A DNA stretch of 64,000 nucleotides, from contig NZ_CP025086.1 in assembly GCF_004135935.1 (NCBI RefSeq), positions 124,001 through 188,000 of the forward strand, in the 5' to 3' direction. Position 1 is the stretch's first letter; every line of letters starts with the position of its first letter. A program made the translations under genes and the position numbers. The notes below the pieces were generated by a model that saw only the letters and a program-made list of their open reading frames with translations, was not told where the DNA came from and searched no databases. Source of the stretch: Methylovirgula ligni (GTDB taxonomy: Bacteria > Pseudomonadota > Alphaproteobacteria > Rhizobiales > Beijerinckiaceae). Positions 12,801 to 22,005 of the stretch are shown here, one piece after another.

Positions 12801-14537
12801 GCCCGCCGTCTCGGCGAAGCGATCGTTGAGCGTCCCCGCGTGATAAGCGAAACTGTCGAAAGATTCTTGCGCCGTGGCCGCGAGGCGCTCGTGCATCCGC
12901 TCGGAATGTGCCGTGAGCGTCGAGGAGGAGTCCTCGAGCACGGCGGCGGCGCGAGCGCTCGCATCGTCGAGCTTTTGCGCGATTTCGCTGATGAGGCTCT
13001 GGCCGCTGTCGCGCAAATGCGTGTCGACATCGGCGAGCCTTTGCGTCAGGTCATTCGAGACTTGATCGAAGGCCGAGGTCGCCCCGCTCAGCGCCAGGGC
13101 AGCGCGCTCGCTCGCATCGTCGAGCTTCTGCGCGATATCGCTGACGAGGCTCTGGCCACTGTCACGCAAATGCGCGTCGACATCAGCGAACTTTTGCGTC
13201 AGGTCGTTCGAGACTTGATCGAAGGCCGAGGTCGCCCCGCTCAGCGCCAGGGCGGCGCGCTCGCTCGCATCGTTCAGCCGCTGCGTAATATGGCTCGCAA
13301 AAGCCTCGCCGGTTTCGTTGAGATGGGCGTCGATCTCGCTGAGGCGCTGATTGAAGCTTTGCGCCAGTTCGGAGTTGGCGCGCCCGATGCTCGCTTCGAC
13401 GGCCTCACGCGCCTGATCGAGCCGGCCGATAATGTCCTCGCCGTGAGCGGCCAGCGCGCCGACCAGATCTTCGCCCGCCTGAGCGAGCGAGAAGCGGATT
13501 TCCTCGGCCTTGGCGCCGAGCGAATTGGTGATGCGATTGCCGGTGCCGTTAAGGTTTTCGGTCAGGCCGCCGGCGGCGCTGTCGAGCTCGCGGGCAAAGG
13601 AATCCTGCGCACTGCCGATCGCCGCACGCATCCGCTCGCTGTTGGCGAGCATCGATTCGCGCTCGGTCGTCAGCTCGTCAACGAGCGAACGGATCCGGCG
13701 CTCGTTTTCCGAATAGGAACGCTCGAGATTGGAGACCTCGGAACGTACCAGGGTTTCAAGTTCGCCCGCGCGGGCCAGTGCCCGCTCGATGCCGTCGCCC
13801 ATCGAGACGATCTCGCGGCGGATGGCTTGCGACAACGTCACCATTTGCTCGCTGGCGATCGTCTCCGGAGCGGAAAGCCGCATCGCGATCTCAACCATCG
13901 AACGCGCGGTCAGACGCATCTCCTGCGCCCGGCGCGCCAAGAGCGCGGTGACGACGAAGAAAATGACCGGCCCAAGCGCGATAATCGCGAACAACGCGGT
14001 CTCCGGACGCAGGGCCGAAGCGCCGGGAACCAGAAGTTCGGCACGATGCGCGCCGAAATAAAGCCCGGCGAGAACGAGCCAGACTAAAGACAAAAGCCCG
14101 GCAATGACCAACGGCGCCGGGCTCGGGCGCTGGTTCAGCGCCCGGAGCATCGCGCCGACGGAATGGCGGTCATCGTTGGCCGGCGCGCCAGCCGGCTGGA
14201 CGGGCGCCTGGCTGGCGGCAAAATCGCTCTGCCCCGCCGACTTTCCGGTCTCCGGCTTCTTTGGCACGAAGAGCGGGTGTTCCTCGACCTCCGGCAGGCG
14301 CGGCAGCGAACGATCGTCCGGGCCGAACGACGGCACACCGAGCGCCGGTCCTTCCGGATAGCGCCGCATGACCTTCGGCGTCTTGTCGGGGTCGGAAGCC
14401 TTCGGGAAAATCGGCGTCGAAATCTCCGGCGCCTTATTTTCATCCTCGGCGGGCGAGTCGGCGGAAAGGTTCAACGCCTCTTCGATCGCCGACAGCGCCG
14501 CAGCCGCCGGATCTTGCGCCTTATTGGACGTCGCCAT
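9882..14537 (-). CDS. GPR/RgsE-like giant membrane-anchored coiled-coil protein (polar growth)
   Basis: 1551 residues. An acidic, Pro-rich cytoplasmic N terminus (1-140), two transmembrane helices (about 142-162 and 182-201), then over 1000 residues of almost continuous coiled coil with apolipoprotein-like repeats (recurrent RAxEI and LSxRAxEI units), and a compact conserved C-terminal domain containing FEEIRRRYRGDSEF and YIQEFERLL. This architecture matches the growth pole ring protein of Agrobacterium and RgsE of Sinorhizobium, large proteins that organise unipolar peptidoglycan growth. Those are near 2000 residues; this one is shorter. Residues in the middle include a near-perfect 51-residue tandem duplication. 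Orthology is inferred from architecture and remembered C-terminal motifs. Long plus-strand ORFs over it are shadows. Confidence 0.75.
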   Translation of the reverse strand: MATSNKAQDPAAAALSAIEEALNLSADSPAEDENKAPEISTPIFPKASDPDKTPKVMRRYPEGPALGVPSFGPDDRSLPRLPEVEEHPLFVPKKPETGKSAGQSDFAASQAPVQPAGAPANDDRHSVGAMLRALNQRPSPAPLVIAGLLSLVWLVLAGLYFGAHRAELLVPGASALRPETALFAIIALGPVIFFVVTALLARRAQEMRLTARSMVEIAMRLSAPETIASEQMVTLSQAIRREIVSMGDGIERALARAGELETLVRSEVSNLERSYSENERRIRSLVDELTTERESMLANSERMRAAIGSAQDSFARELDSAAGGLTENLNGTGNRITNSLGAKAEEIRFSLAQAGEDLVGALAAHGEDIIGRLDQAREAVEASIGRANSELAQSFNQRLSEIDAHLNETGEAFASHITQRLNDASERAALALSGATSAFDQVSNDLTQKFADVDAHLRDSGQSLVSDIAQKLDDASERAALALSGATSAFDQVSNDLTQRLADVDTHLRDSGQSLISEIAQKLDDASARAAAVLEDSSSTLTAHSERMHERLAATAQESFDSFAYHAGTLNDRFAETAGDAIGAIATHGERINETLSERLARFEDAISGHGNEIAERLGESADALAARLSSHFETLQGVLDNQGGELDRKLSEHNDHTVAVFAEQAQNLDDRASARAQQVADSLEGLLGRIDNALDGRARTLHETLAARTLEIARVLSDGNREVTQALEARAEAINADLAQQVAAFTENFAEKAGEAHHLLSASTAGIGDLLANRAEEISAVLSSQTNEINTTFDARAGEINASLAGRAAEIALLLSAKADEVDQVLGARATEIAQTLSVKADEVNRLLGGRAIEIAQTLSDQAQDVNEVLGVRASEIADTLDSRIARFEEQIVGRLDLVTSDLDQRGRELSDNLAARAQEIDQTLAHHTGSISAALDHESGQLEGLLSGRADALRSLLGQASQDLDTTLAGRIAEIGGVLAGRVNEIGSTLAGRLVELQATLDERGGNLHDTLSARSDDIRAVLDTKGSDLVERIGQKQAELAATLDQSTQSLNTALAAGASASVDSLVSTHHQVRAGMTEAIGALDEKNAAVQRTVESAQASFASVEIALAARIAEFERATANIGEQIESLGANAGSTISSAEALYQVIAQQQQSLAAAAADLSRSQVELDRTLHERRGAIESLLTTVAARREEFEGVMGSFQALVDEAFGRAEARAEEIGSYLANTSQMTAGQVERQFSDIRASIGSERERTAELLQAAYQQASAEIEDIFGKSTARFQTAAAEMRGIAREIQRELETTREEVRRNAVGLPQETAEQTAAMRRAVADQIKALNELTDIVARSGHSYDLSDPVTAPREAAPARRLEPARSEPPRAARPAPAPAAPPRPAAADRSPGWLSDLLARASREDQQTPRRPFQPEEPSPPRGLPAIGRAAAASEPLETISHDIARMVDHAAIAEAWDRYRSGESGAFARGIYIGRGAQTFEEIRRRYRGDSEFRITVDRYIQEFERLLADVSRDDRDDTLTRTYLTSETGKVYTMLAHAAGRLN
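12961..13266. repeat. Tandem 153-bp repeat within the GPR-like gene
   Basis: Two adjacent units (12961-13113 and 13114-13266) plus partial flanking similarity keep the reading frame (51 codons). The encoded unit includes ALALSGATSAFDQVSNDLTQ and HLRDSGQSL. The units are nearly identical at DNA level, unlike the diverged coiled-coil repeats around them, so the duplication is recent or homogenised. Confidence 0.85.
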
Positions 14538-14853
14538 GATAACCTCTTACGCAAACGGAGATACGCATCCGCACCCTACTCACGACGCGTTTTGCCACCG
14601 GCCGGCGGCAAAACCGCAAACATTCCGTTAACCAAAGGCAGTCTACATCCGCGCTAGAGCGATTGAAACCGCCGCTGTCGAAGGTTTGCAAACGTCGTTA
14701 ACGCGGCCTTCACCATAAAAACAAAGAATTGCCGCACGCGGGCGCCACCACGGTTATCCCTGTAACTTGTCAAGCAAAATCCGTACGATGGCAAGCTGCC
14801 GATAAGGCCAGCGCAAAATTCGCTGGGGACGGATTCATGAATCGCGGGCCGCA
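14538..14853. other. Divergent intergenic region with a 26-bp inverted repeat
   Basis: 316 bp between the GPR-like gene (-) and the HPt gene (+), so it must hold both promoters. At 14589-14614 GTTTTGCC and GGCAAAAC flank a central CCGGCCGG-type core; only one pair in 26 bp is mismatched. No T run follows, so it may be an operator rather than a terminator. No gene was recognised. Confidence 0.5.
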
Positions 14854-15222
14854 ATGAAGCCGGCGTTGACCGAAGAGATAGTACGATCGGTGAAGACGTT
14901 CGATCCGCATCATCTCGCGTCGCAAACCGGCGGCGATACGGCGCTTCAACGCGAACTGCTGATACTCTTTGCCGACCAATCCACAGCGATCCTGTCAGCA
15001 CTGGACGATCCCGCCGCCACGCCGCTTGCCCGCGCCGATCTCGCACACAAACTCACGGGCTCTGCCAGGGCCGTCGGCGCCTTTGCCCTCGCGGAAGCCG
15101 CCGCAGCCGCGGAGGCCGAGTGGCGGGCGGGCGCCGCCGCGCCAGACGCATTTGCGCGCCTTCCCGGCGCCAGCGAGGCCGCATTGGCGGCCATCCGGCG
15201 CCATCTCGGCGAGCGTCCGTAG
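14854..15222 (+). CDS. Orphan histidine phosphotransfer (HPt) domain protein
   Basis: 122 residues forming a single HPt helical bundle. The phospho-acceptor is His65 in DLAHKLTGSARAVGAF, the typical AHxLKGS-like signature. Such proteins relay phosphate between a hybrid kinase receiver and a response regulator. No kinase or regulator gene adjoins it. It is divergent from the GPR-like gene. Partner unknown. Confidence 0.8.
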   Translation: MKPALTEEIVRSVKTFDPHHLASQTGGDTALQRELLILFADQSTAILSALDDPAATPLARADLAHKLTGSARAVGAFALAEAAAAAEAEWRAGAAAPDAFARLPGASEAALAAIRRHLGERP

Positions 15223-15278
15223 CCGCCAATTTCCGCAATCCAGGCGGGTAATTGCTGCGCTGCGGCAAAAAAGTCCCG

Positions 15279-15296
15279 CCAAAACCGCGGTTTTGG
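15279..15296. promoter_or_regulatory. 18-bp perfect palindrome upstream of the ferredoxin gene
   Basis: CCAAAACCGCGGTTTTGG is perfectly self-complementary, in the 175-bp gap between the HPt and ferredoxin genes, about 100 bp before the ferredoxin start. It has no loop, which fits a dimeric protein binding site better than an RNA hairpin. The regulator is unknown. Confidence 0.4.
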
Positions 15297-15397
15297 GCCA
15301 AATTCCGGCTTCGTCGCCAAGACGAGGCTATTCATTGTGCAAGCTCTTCATTAAAAGGCGCGCAATCCCCTCCTTCAAACCTCCAGAGAAAGCATCA

Positions 15398-16845
<1,448 letters not shown>

Positions 16846-16856
16846 AAACCGGCGCC

Positions 16857-16888
16857 AGATAAAAAAGGACCGGCCCGAAGGCCGGTCC
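16857..16888 (-). terminator. Intrinsic terminator of the SphA-like gene
   Basis: GGACCGGCC-CGAA-GGCCGGTCC (16867-16888) is a perfect 9-bp stem with a tetraloop. Read on the minus strand it is followed by a T6 run (16861-16866), so it ends the minus-strand gene. On the plus strand, after the reductase gene, it lacks a T tract. Confidence 0.85.
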
Positions 16889-16921
16889 AAGTCACATGCC
16901 CTGGACGGGAGCCTGTGAAAT

Positions 16922-17824
16922 TCAGTATTTGGCGACGACCGGTGCGGCCGGCGCCGGGGGATTCCACAACGGAATGATGATGCGGCCCCAAACCCGCGTG
17001 TCCGGGCCACCGAGGCTGAGCGGCGCCTGATTGTTCGCCAGGACGCTGCGCGTCGCGAAGACTTCCGCCGTCACCGATCCGAAGGTGTAGCCGACGAGAC
17101 CGCCGAGCGCGACCTGGCTGTAACGATAATTGCCGTAGTCGTTGCCGACCGTGTTGCTGATGTCGGTCGACGCATTGCCGACGAGACCCAGCTCCCACTT
17201 GTCGATGTGCTTCACCGCCGAGAAATCGACGTCGATCGTATCGGGCTGAGTCTGGTAGCCGTAGCTGGCGTTGTTGCCGCTGATGCCGAGGGTGAAGTTC
17301 GCCCCGAGGCTCCAGCCGTCGGTGGTGTTGTAAGCGATGCCCGCGAGATCGGTGAACGTCCAGAAATTGCCGCCGATCCCGAGCTGGCCGACGTCAGTAT
17401 TGACCGGGAAGAAGGCACCGGCGAATTCCGACACGCTCCAGCCGCTGCCGAGGTTCCACACTTCGCCGATAAGGGCCGCCGCATTGTAGAACGACGTATC
17501 GCTCACGCCGGCGGTGTGATCCCCGACGCTCAGCTCCGGCACTGCGGCGATCGCCTCGACATGGCCGCCGAGGAAATCCCACGGCGTCGACCACACCAAT
17601 GTCGGAAGGTTGACCTCCGCATCGACCCGGCCGATGCCCGACTGGCGGTTCATGTAATAACCGGTGTCGGCAAAATAGAGACCGCCGGGGAGAACCACGG
17701 CGACCGGCAGATTCATCGTCCAGCCGGCAGGGCTGACGGTATCCGCAAAAGCCTTGGTTCCGGTGATGCCAAGTACGGCCATTGTACATAGGGCCGTTGT
17801 CCCGGCCAGTTTTGTAATTCTCAT
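16922..17824 (-). CDS. SphA-like outer-membrane channel (phenol MetA-deg / transporter family)
   Basis: 300 residues from ATG 17824 (GGGGGA at 17831-17836). Signal peptide of about 27 residues ending ALA-like at GTKAFADTV, then a beta-rich, aromatic protein: VAVVLPGGLYFADTGYYMN near the N terminus, alternating hydrophobic strands, and a C-terminal segment with VWGRIIIPLWNPP. This fits SphA / Phenol_MetA_deg outer-membrane proteins, presumed uptake channels for hydrophobic compounds. It does not end in the classical terminal Phe. It is divergent from the Fnr-type regulator across 237 bp holding an FNR box, so oxygen control of it is possible. Confidence 0.75.
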   Translation of the reverse strand: MRITKLAGTTALCTMAVLGITGTKAFADTVSPAGWTMNLPVAVVLPGGLYFADTGYYMNRQSGIGRVDAEVNLPTLVWSTPWDFLGGHVEAIAAVPELSVGDHTAGVSDTSFYNAAALIGEVWNLGSGWSVSEFAGAFFPVNTDVGQLGIGGNFWTFTDLAGIAYNTTDGWSLGANFTLGISGNNASYGYQTQPDTIDVDFSAVKHIDKWELGLVGNASTDISNTVGNDYGNYRYSQVALGGLVGYTFGSVTAEVFATRSVLANNQAPLSLGGPDTRVWGRIIIPLWNPPAPAAPVVAKY

Positions 17825-17948
17825 GCAAATTCCCCCACGGTTTGCGCATGTCATATATGAGGAACTTGCACCCTCCGGGCGCGCGACGGATGATCCTGCT
17901 CAAGTCCGCCCTGCATCAACTCGCGGCAAATTGTCTCCCCCGTTTGGC

Positions 17949-17962
17949 ATGATCCAGATCAA
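17949..17962. promoter_or_regulatory. FNR/FixK box
   Basis: ATGATCCAGATCAA matches the TTGAT-N4-ATCAA consensus at 9 of 10 specified positions. It lies 100 bp upstream of the Fnr-type gene and 125 bp upstream of the divergent SphA-like gene. Rhizobial fnrN genes are autoregulated through such sites. Confidence 0.7.
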
Positions 17963-18061
17963 TTTCCGCCCGCTGATTCTGCGTCAGCTTAGTGACGGTA
18001 AACATTAGAGATTGAGGCGCGGGACACGGCATCCGGCCCGGTCGCAAACCCGCGAAAAGAA

Positions 18062-18775
18062 GTGGATCTAGCAAGAAACTTTTTGGCAGAGAAAAGCCGC
18101 GCGTGCAGCTATTGCGAGCTGCGCAGCAAGGGCTTCTGCAGTCATTTCTCGGACAGCCATAAGGCGCTCCTCGCCGAAGTCTCCCGGCTGGTGACGCTCG
18201 AATCGCACAAGACCCTCTTCCGCCAGGGCGAGGAAACCGACAGCGTCTATGTCGTCCGCACCGGCATGCTGCGCCTCTATCAGCGTATGCTCGACGGCCG
18301 GCGGCAGGTCATCGGTTTCGCCAAGGCGGGCGATCTCCTGCTGTTCCCGCTCAGCGAGCGCAACGACTATAGCGCCGACGCCCTCGATTCGGTCTATCTC
18401 TGCCAATTCCGGCGGCAGGATTTCCATGGCTTGCTGCAGCGCGAGCCGGAGGTTCTTTCCGCTCTCGCAGTGGTGACGCACGAGGAGTTGACGCGCGCGC
18501 GCAGCCAGATTGCGCTTCTCAGCCAGCGAAAAGCCGAGCCCAAAATGGCGCAATTTCTTCTGACGCTGTTTGAAAGCTGCGCGCGGCCCGATTCGAATCC
18601 GGCGAACGTCCCCGTGCGCGTGCCGCAAGCCGATATCGCCGACTATCTCGGCATGACGGTCGAGACGGTGAACCGGACGATGGCGCGCCTCGTCCGCGAG
18701 GCGATCATCAGCGTCGCCAAACAGGGGTTCGATCTTCTCGACACCAAACGCCTGCGCGACATCGCCGAGAGTTAA
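18062..18775 (+). CDS. Fnr-type oxygen-sensing transcriptional regulator (FnrN-like)
   Basis: 237 residues, Crp/Fnr superfamily. Four candidate [4Fe-4S] ligands: Cys15, Cys18 and Cys26 (C-x2-C-x7-C, the FnrN spacing) and Cys114 in the beta-barrel. A cyclic-nucleotide-type barrel runs from about 40 to 120, then the dimer helix, then a helix-turn-helix with ADIADYLGMTVETVNRTMARL carrying the E..NR recognition residues of Fnr/FixK. Start is GTG 18062 with a weak upstream AAGAAG. Role: senses oxygen through cluster disassembly and activates microaerobic genes. The FNR box upstream suggests autoregulation. Confidence 0.9.
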   Translation: MDLARNFLAEKSRACSYCELRSKGFCSHFSDSHKALLAEVSRLVTLESHKTLFRQGEETDSVYVVRTGMLRLYQRMLDGRRQVIGFAKAGDLLLFPLSERNDYSADALDSVYLCQFRRQDFHGLLQREPEVLSALAVVTHEELTRARSQIALLSQRKAEPKMAQFLLTLFESCARPDSNPANVPVRVPQADIADYLGMTVETVNRTMARLVREAIISVAKQGFDLLDTKRLRDIAES

Positions 18776-19870
18776 TTAGTTCTTATGTGCCGCGTCGGGG
18801 GTTTTCTTTTCCGACTGGAAAAGAAATGGCGCGACATCGCCAATGCCGGGAGAAGATTCGACCTCGAAGGGCATCGGCCGGCACACCGCCATGGCGGAAA
18901 GGCCGACGCGCGCAGTCAGCATGCCGTTCAGCACCCCCTCTCCCAGCCGCGCCGAAAGTTTCGCCGCGATGCCGTGCCCGACGACCTGCTGGATCAGCGA
19001 ATCGCCGATGGCGACGCCGCCAGTGATCGCAAGATGCGCTCCGACCGAGCGCATCAGCTTGATGAAGCCGAAAAAGCCCGGGCGTCCGCCATAAATCTCC
19101 GAAATCCGTCGTACCAGCCGCAGCGCCTGCGCGGCAACGAAAGCGACATCGATGAGCGCGCGCGGCGAAATCGCCGTCACCATCGAGACGCGCTTGGCGG
19201 CGCCGGCGATCTCGCGCGCAACGTTGCGATCGAGCGGCAGGACGAGGTCGCGCTCGGCAATGTCGATGAGATCGCGTCCGTCGATAATCTCCTTGGTAAG
19301 GTCGAGCAGATTGGCACGCACGGCGGCGTTCGCGCCGCGCTTGGCCTGCAGGCCGACAAGCTCAGCGACGAGACGGCGCGCCGCGTCGCGATCGTCGGCC
19401 GCGCGCGCGGCGGCAAAGCTCATATGCATATGCGCGATCTTGCTTTGCCGGGCGATGCTCCAGATTTCGCGCGCCGCCATTACGGCCAGCGCGAAAAGCG
19501 CAAGGCCGCCGAGGCCGACCGCCACATAGCCCAGCACTTTCGAGCGCGAGAAAAGCTCAACGACGAGCGAGATCAGCCAATTGCTCAAGGCAACCAGGAT
19601 GAAGCCGCCGGCCGCGGAAAAGAACAGCCCGCCCCAGGATATGAGGCTGCTGCGCGTGATGCCGCGGCCCTGTGCCGATTCGACCGCGCGTTCGGCCGGA
19701 TCGATGGGCGCCACCGCCTTCGCGGCCTCGGCCTCGACGAAATCCTCGACCGGCTCGAGCGTGAACGTCTCGGGCATGGGCTCCGCCGCGCCCGGCTTGC
19801 CGATTCGAAACGCCTGAGGCTTTATCTTTGCTTCGCTCGCCACGGAAATCCTCTTTGAGCCCTCAATCAA
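18776..19870 (-). CDS. YcjF/UPF0283 (DUF697) inner-membrane protein
   Basis: 364 residues. An acidic N-terminal region, then a pair of hydrophobic helices (about 75-100 and 110-130), and a C-terminal helical domain with ISPRALIDVAFVAAQALR and IGDSLIQQVVGHGIAAKLSARLGEG segments separated by a few residues, typical of TIGR01620/YcjF. It overlaps the end of ycjX by 8 bases and the two always pair, though their role (envelope stress-associated in E. coli) is not settled. Confidence 0.88.
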   Translation of the reverse strand: MIEGSKRISVASEAKIKPQAFRIGKPGAAEPMPETFTLEPVEDFVEAEAAKAVAPIDPAERAVESAQGRGITRSSLISWGGLFFSAAGGFILVALSNWLISLVVELFSRSKVLGYVAVGLGGLALFALAVMAAREIWSIARQSKIAHMHMSFAAARAADDRDAARRLVAELVGLQAKRGANAAVRANLLDLTKEIIDGRDLIDIAERDLVLPLDRNVAREIAGAAKRVSMVTAISPRALIDVAFVAAQALRLVRRISEIYGGRPGFFGFIKLMRSVGAHLAITGGVAIGDSLIQQVVGHGIAAKLSARLGEGVLNGMLTARVGLSAMAVCRPMPFEVESSPGIGDVAPFLFQSEKKTPDAAHKN

Positions 19871-21365
19871 ATCTGTCGCCGATCAAAAATTGCAAGGCGC
19901 GGTCGAGGCGGATGTGCGGCAGGGGCAATGCCATGCCGGCGGCATCGCGCTGCGCGATCGGCGGCCGGAAGCGCACGAAACGATAATCCGCCATGCGTGG
20001 ATCGACCACGCCCATATCGCCGGAGAAGACCGCGTCCGGGTCGCGTGGCAGTTCGCCGGGGAAGATGGCCGCCTCCGTGCGGCCGTCGAAAACCTCGTTG
20101 CCGATGCGCTCGCCCGCCATCGAAATGCCGACGACAGCGGCCAGCGCCGCATTGCCCCGGCCGCCGACATTGGCCTCGTGCGTCGCCCGCACGGCGGCGA
20201 GCGCCACAACATCGATCGCAGCGCCGACATCCTCCGATCGTGCGATGGCGCGTGCCGTCAACCGACGCAGGATCGCCTCGAGCCGATCATGGCTCACGTG
20301 GTTGAGATGGTCCGCTTTCGTCGCGGCAAAGAGGATTTTGTCGATCCGCGGCCGCAGCAAGCTGGTCAGCAGCGTGTTCTTGCCGGCGCGAAAGGCGTTG
20401 AGAACCTCGCCGAGCGCATGTTCGAGATCGCGCACCGCCCCGACACCGGCATTGAGCGCGGCGAGAACGTCGACAAGTACAATCTGGCGATCGAGACGGG
20501 CGAAATGGTCGCGGAAGAAGGGCCGCACGATATGGTTGCGATAGGCGTCGTAACGGCGCGCCATCATGCCGGCGAGCGATTGCGGGGCGATCTCGCTGCC
20601 TTCGGTGAGCGGCAGCGGGGAGAAGGTGAGCAGCGGCGAGCCTTCGAGATCGCCCGGCATCAGAAACCGTCCCGGCGGCAGGGCGGAAGCCGAGATCGGC
20701 TCCGCCCGGCAAGCGCGCAGATAGGCGGTGAAAAGCATCGCCGCCTTCTGTGCCACGGCCTCATCGGACAGCGCCGCGGGATCGAGGCTAGTCACATAGG
20801 CGCGCCATTCGGCGGCAAGCGGGGCCCGCGCCGGGGCGAGGCTGGCTTCCAAAGTATCCTGCGACCAGCGCTGATAGGATTTTCCAAGCAGCGGCAGATC
20901 GAGCAGCCACTCGCCGGGATAATCGACGAGATCGATCGAGAGCTGCGAATTGCGCCGGCCGAAGCTCGTCTCGCGCTCGAATTCCAGCGTCAGCCGCAGT
21001 TCGGAGATGCGCCGCGTCGACTCGGGCCAGGCGCGTTTTTCGGAATCGCCGCCGGGGCCGGTCAGTGTCGCGATATGCTCCTCATAGGCAAAGCGCGGCA
21101 CGGCATCGTCCGGCTGCGGCTCGATCGTGCCGCGCACCAGCCGTCCCTCGGCATGGACGCGGAAAACCGGCAGCGGATTCTTGCCGCCCTGCGCCGCGAC
21201 GCGGGCGGCGAGAGTGAGTTGCTGGACGAGCGCGGTGACGAAAATCGTCTTTCCCGCGCCCGACAGACCGGTGACGCCAAGCCGCAGCGCCCGCCCCGAA
21301 AGGGATTCGGCGAGGTTCTGGATCGCCAGCCCGGCATCGAAGAGGAAATCGGCGAAAGAGGGCAC
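19863..21365 (-). CDS. YcjX-family (DUF463) P-loop NTPase
   Basis: 500 residues. N-terminal P-loop GVTGLSGAGKTIFVT near residue 33, then a DUF463 body with SIDLVDYPGEWLLDLPLL (Walker B/G3-like) and the VDVLAALNAG segment. Cytoplasmic GTP/ATP-binding partner of YcjF, translated just before it with 8-base overlap. It begins 27 bases after sixA in the same direction. Confidence 0.9.
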   Translation of the reverse strand: MPSFADFLFDAGLAIQNLAESLSGRALRLGVTGLSGAGKTIFVTALVQQLTLAARVAAQGGKNPLPVFRVHAEGRLVRGTIEPQPDDAVPRFAYEEHIATLTGPGGDSEKRAWPESTRRISELRLTLEFERETSFGRRNSQLSIDLVDYPGEWLLDLPLLGKSYQRWSQDTLEASLAPARAPLAAEWRAYVTSLDPAALSDEAVAQKAAMLFTAYLRACRAEPISASALPPGRFLMPGDLEGSPLLTFSPLPLTEGSEIAPQSLAGMMARRYDAYRNHIVRPFFRDHFARLDRQIVLVDVLAALNAGVGAVRDLEHALGEVLNAFRAGKNTLLTSLLRPRIDKILFAATKADHLNHVSHDRLEAILRRLTARAIARSEDVGAAIDVVALAAVRATHEANVGGRGNAALAAVVGISMAGERIGNEVFDGRTEAAIFPGELPRDPDAVFSGDMGVVDPRMADYRFVRFRPPIAQRDAAGMALPLPHIRLDRALQFLIGDRFD

Positions 21366-21392
21366 GGAAGACCCCTTAAATGGCCATGCGAT

Positions 21393-21908
21393 TCATTTGG
21401 CCAGAACGTGGCGAGTCACAAAATGTTCGAGCTGGCCGTCGCCGCGCCGCGCTTTGCGCCAGGTATCGACGTCGAAATCGATGACCGCCAGAGCCGGTGC
21501 GGGGAAATGCCCGCGCATCCGCGCCAGTTCCGACTTGTTGCCGCGTCCGGCGAGGACGAGCGCCAGTTCCGCCAGGCCCGGATTATGCCCGACGAGGAGC
21601 AGAAACTTCGCATCCGGCGGCGCCTCGGCGACGACATCCTCCAGTGTGCGCAGATCGGCGCTGTAGAGGTCCGGCAGATAATCGACGGTGAAAGTATCGC
21701 CGGCGCCGCGCTCCAATCCCTCGAACGTCTCCTTTGCCCGCCTGGCGGGCGAGACCAGCGCGAGATCGGGCTTAAGACCTGAATCGTGGAAATAGCGGCC
21801 CATCCGCTCGGCCATGTCGCGACCGGTCGGCGTCAACTCGCGCTCGGCATCCGATTCATCGGTGAGCGGAACGGCTTCGGCATGGCGCAGGATCGCGAGA
21901 CGCAACAT
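21393..21908 (-). CDS. sixA: Phosphohistidine phosphatase SixA-like
   Basis: 171 residues from ATG 21908 (the longer ORF begins at an upstream TTG with no obvious ribosome site). Histidine-phosphatase core: LAILRHAEA with catalytic His, DLALVSPARRAKET, and FLLLVGHNPGLAEL with the second His. No signal peptide. SixA proteins dephosphorylate HPt-type phosphohistidines or the PtsN system. Substrate here unknown. Confidence 0.85.
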   Translation of the reverse strand: MLRLAILRHAEAVPLTDESDAERELTPTGRDMAERMGRYFHDSGLKPDLALVSPARRAKETFEGLERGAGDTFTVDYLPDLYSADLRTLEDVVAEAPPDAKFLLLVGHNPGLAELALVLAGRGNKSELARMRGHFPAPALAVIDFDVDTWRKARRGDGQLEHFVTRHVLAK

Positions 21909-22005
21909 CAAAAGACCGGTTGGGACCAAAATTCAGCCGGTCGCCCGGCGGCGCTATTATCCCCCGCGCGGCGGCGCTTGCAAAGCCACGCCGGCGGAAC
22001 TCTCT

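Noticed and set aside
11079-14087. Long plus-strand ORFs (393 and 608 codons) over the coiled-coil gene
   Set aside because: They mirror the repetitive codons of the minus-strand gene; the minus-strand protein has membrane helices, coiled coil and a conserved C terminus.
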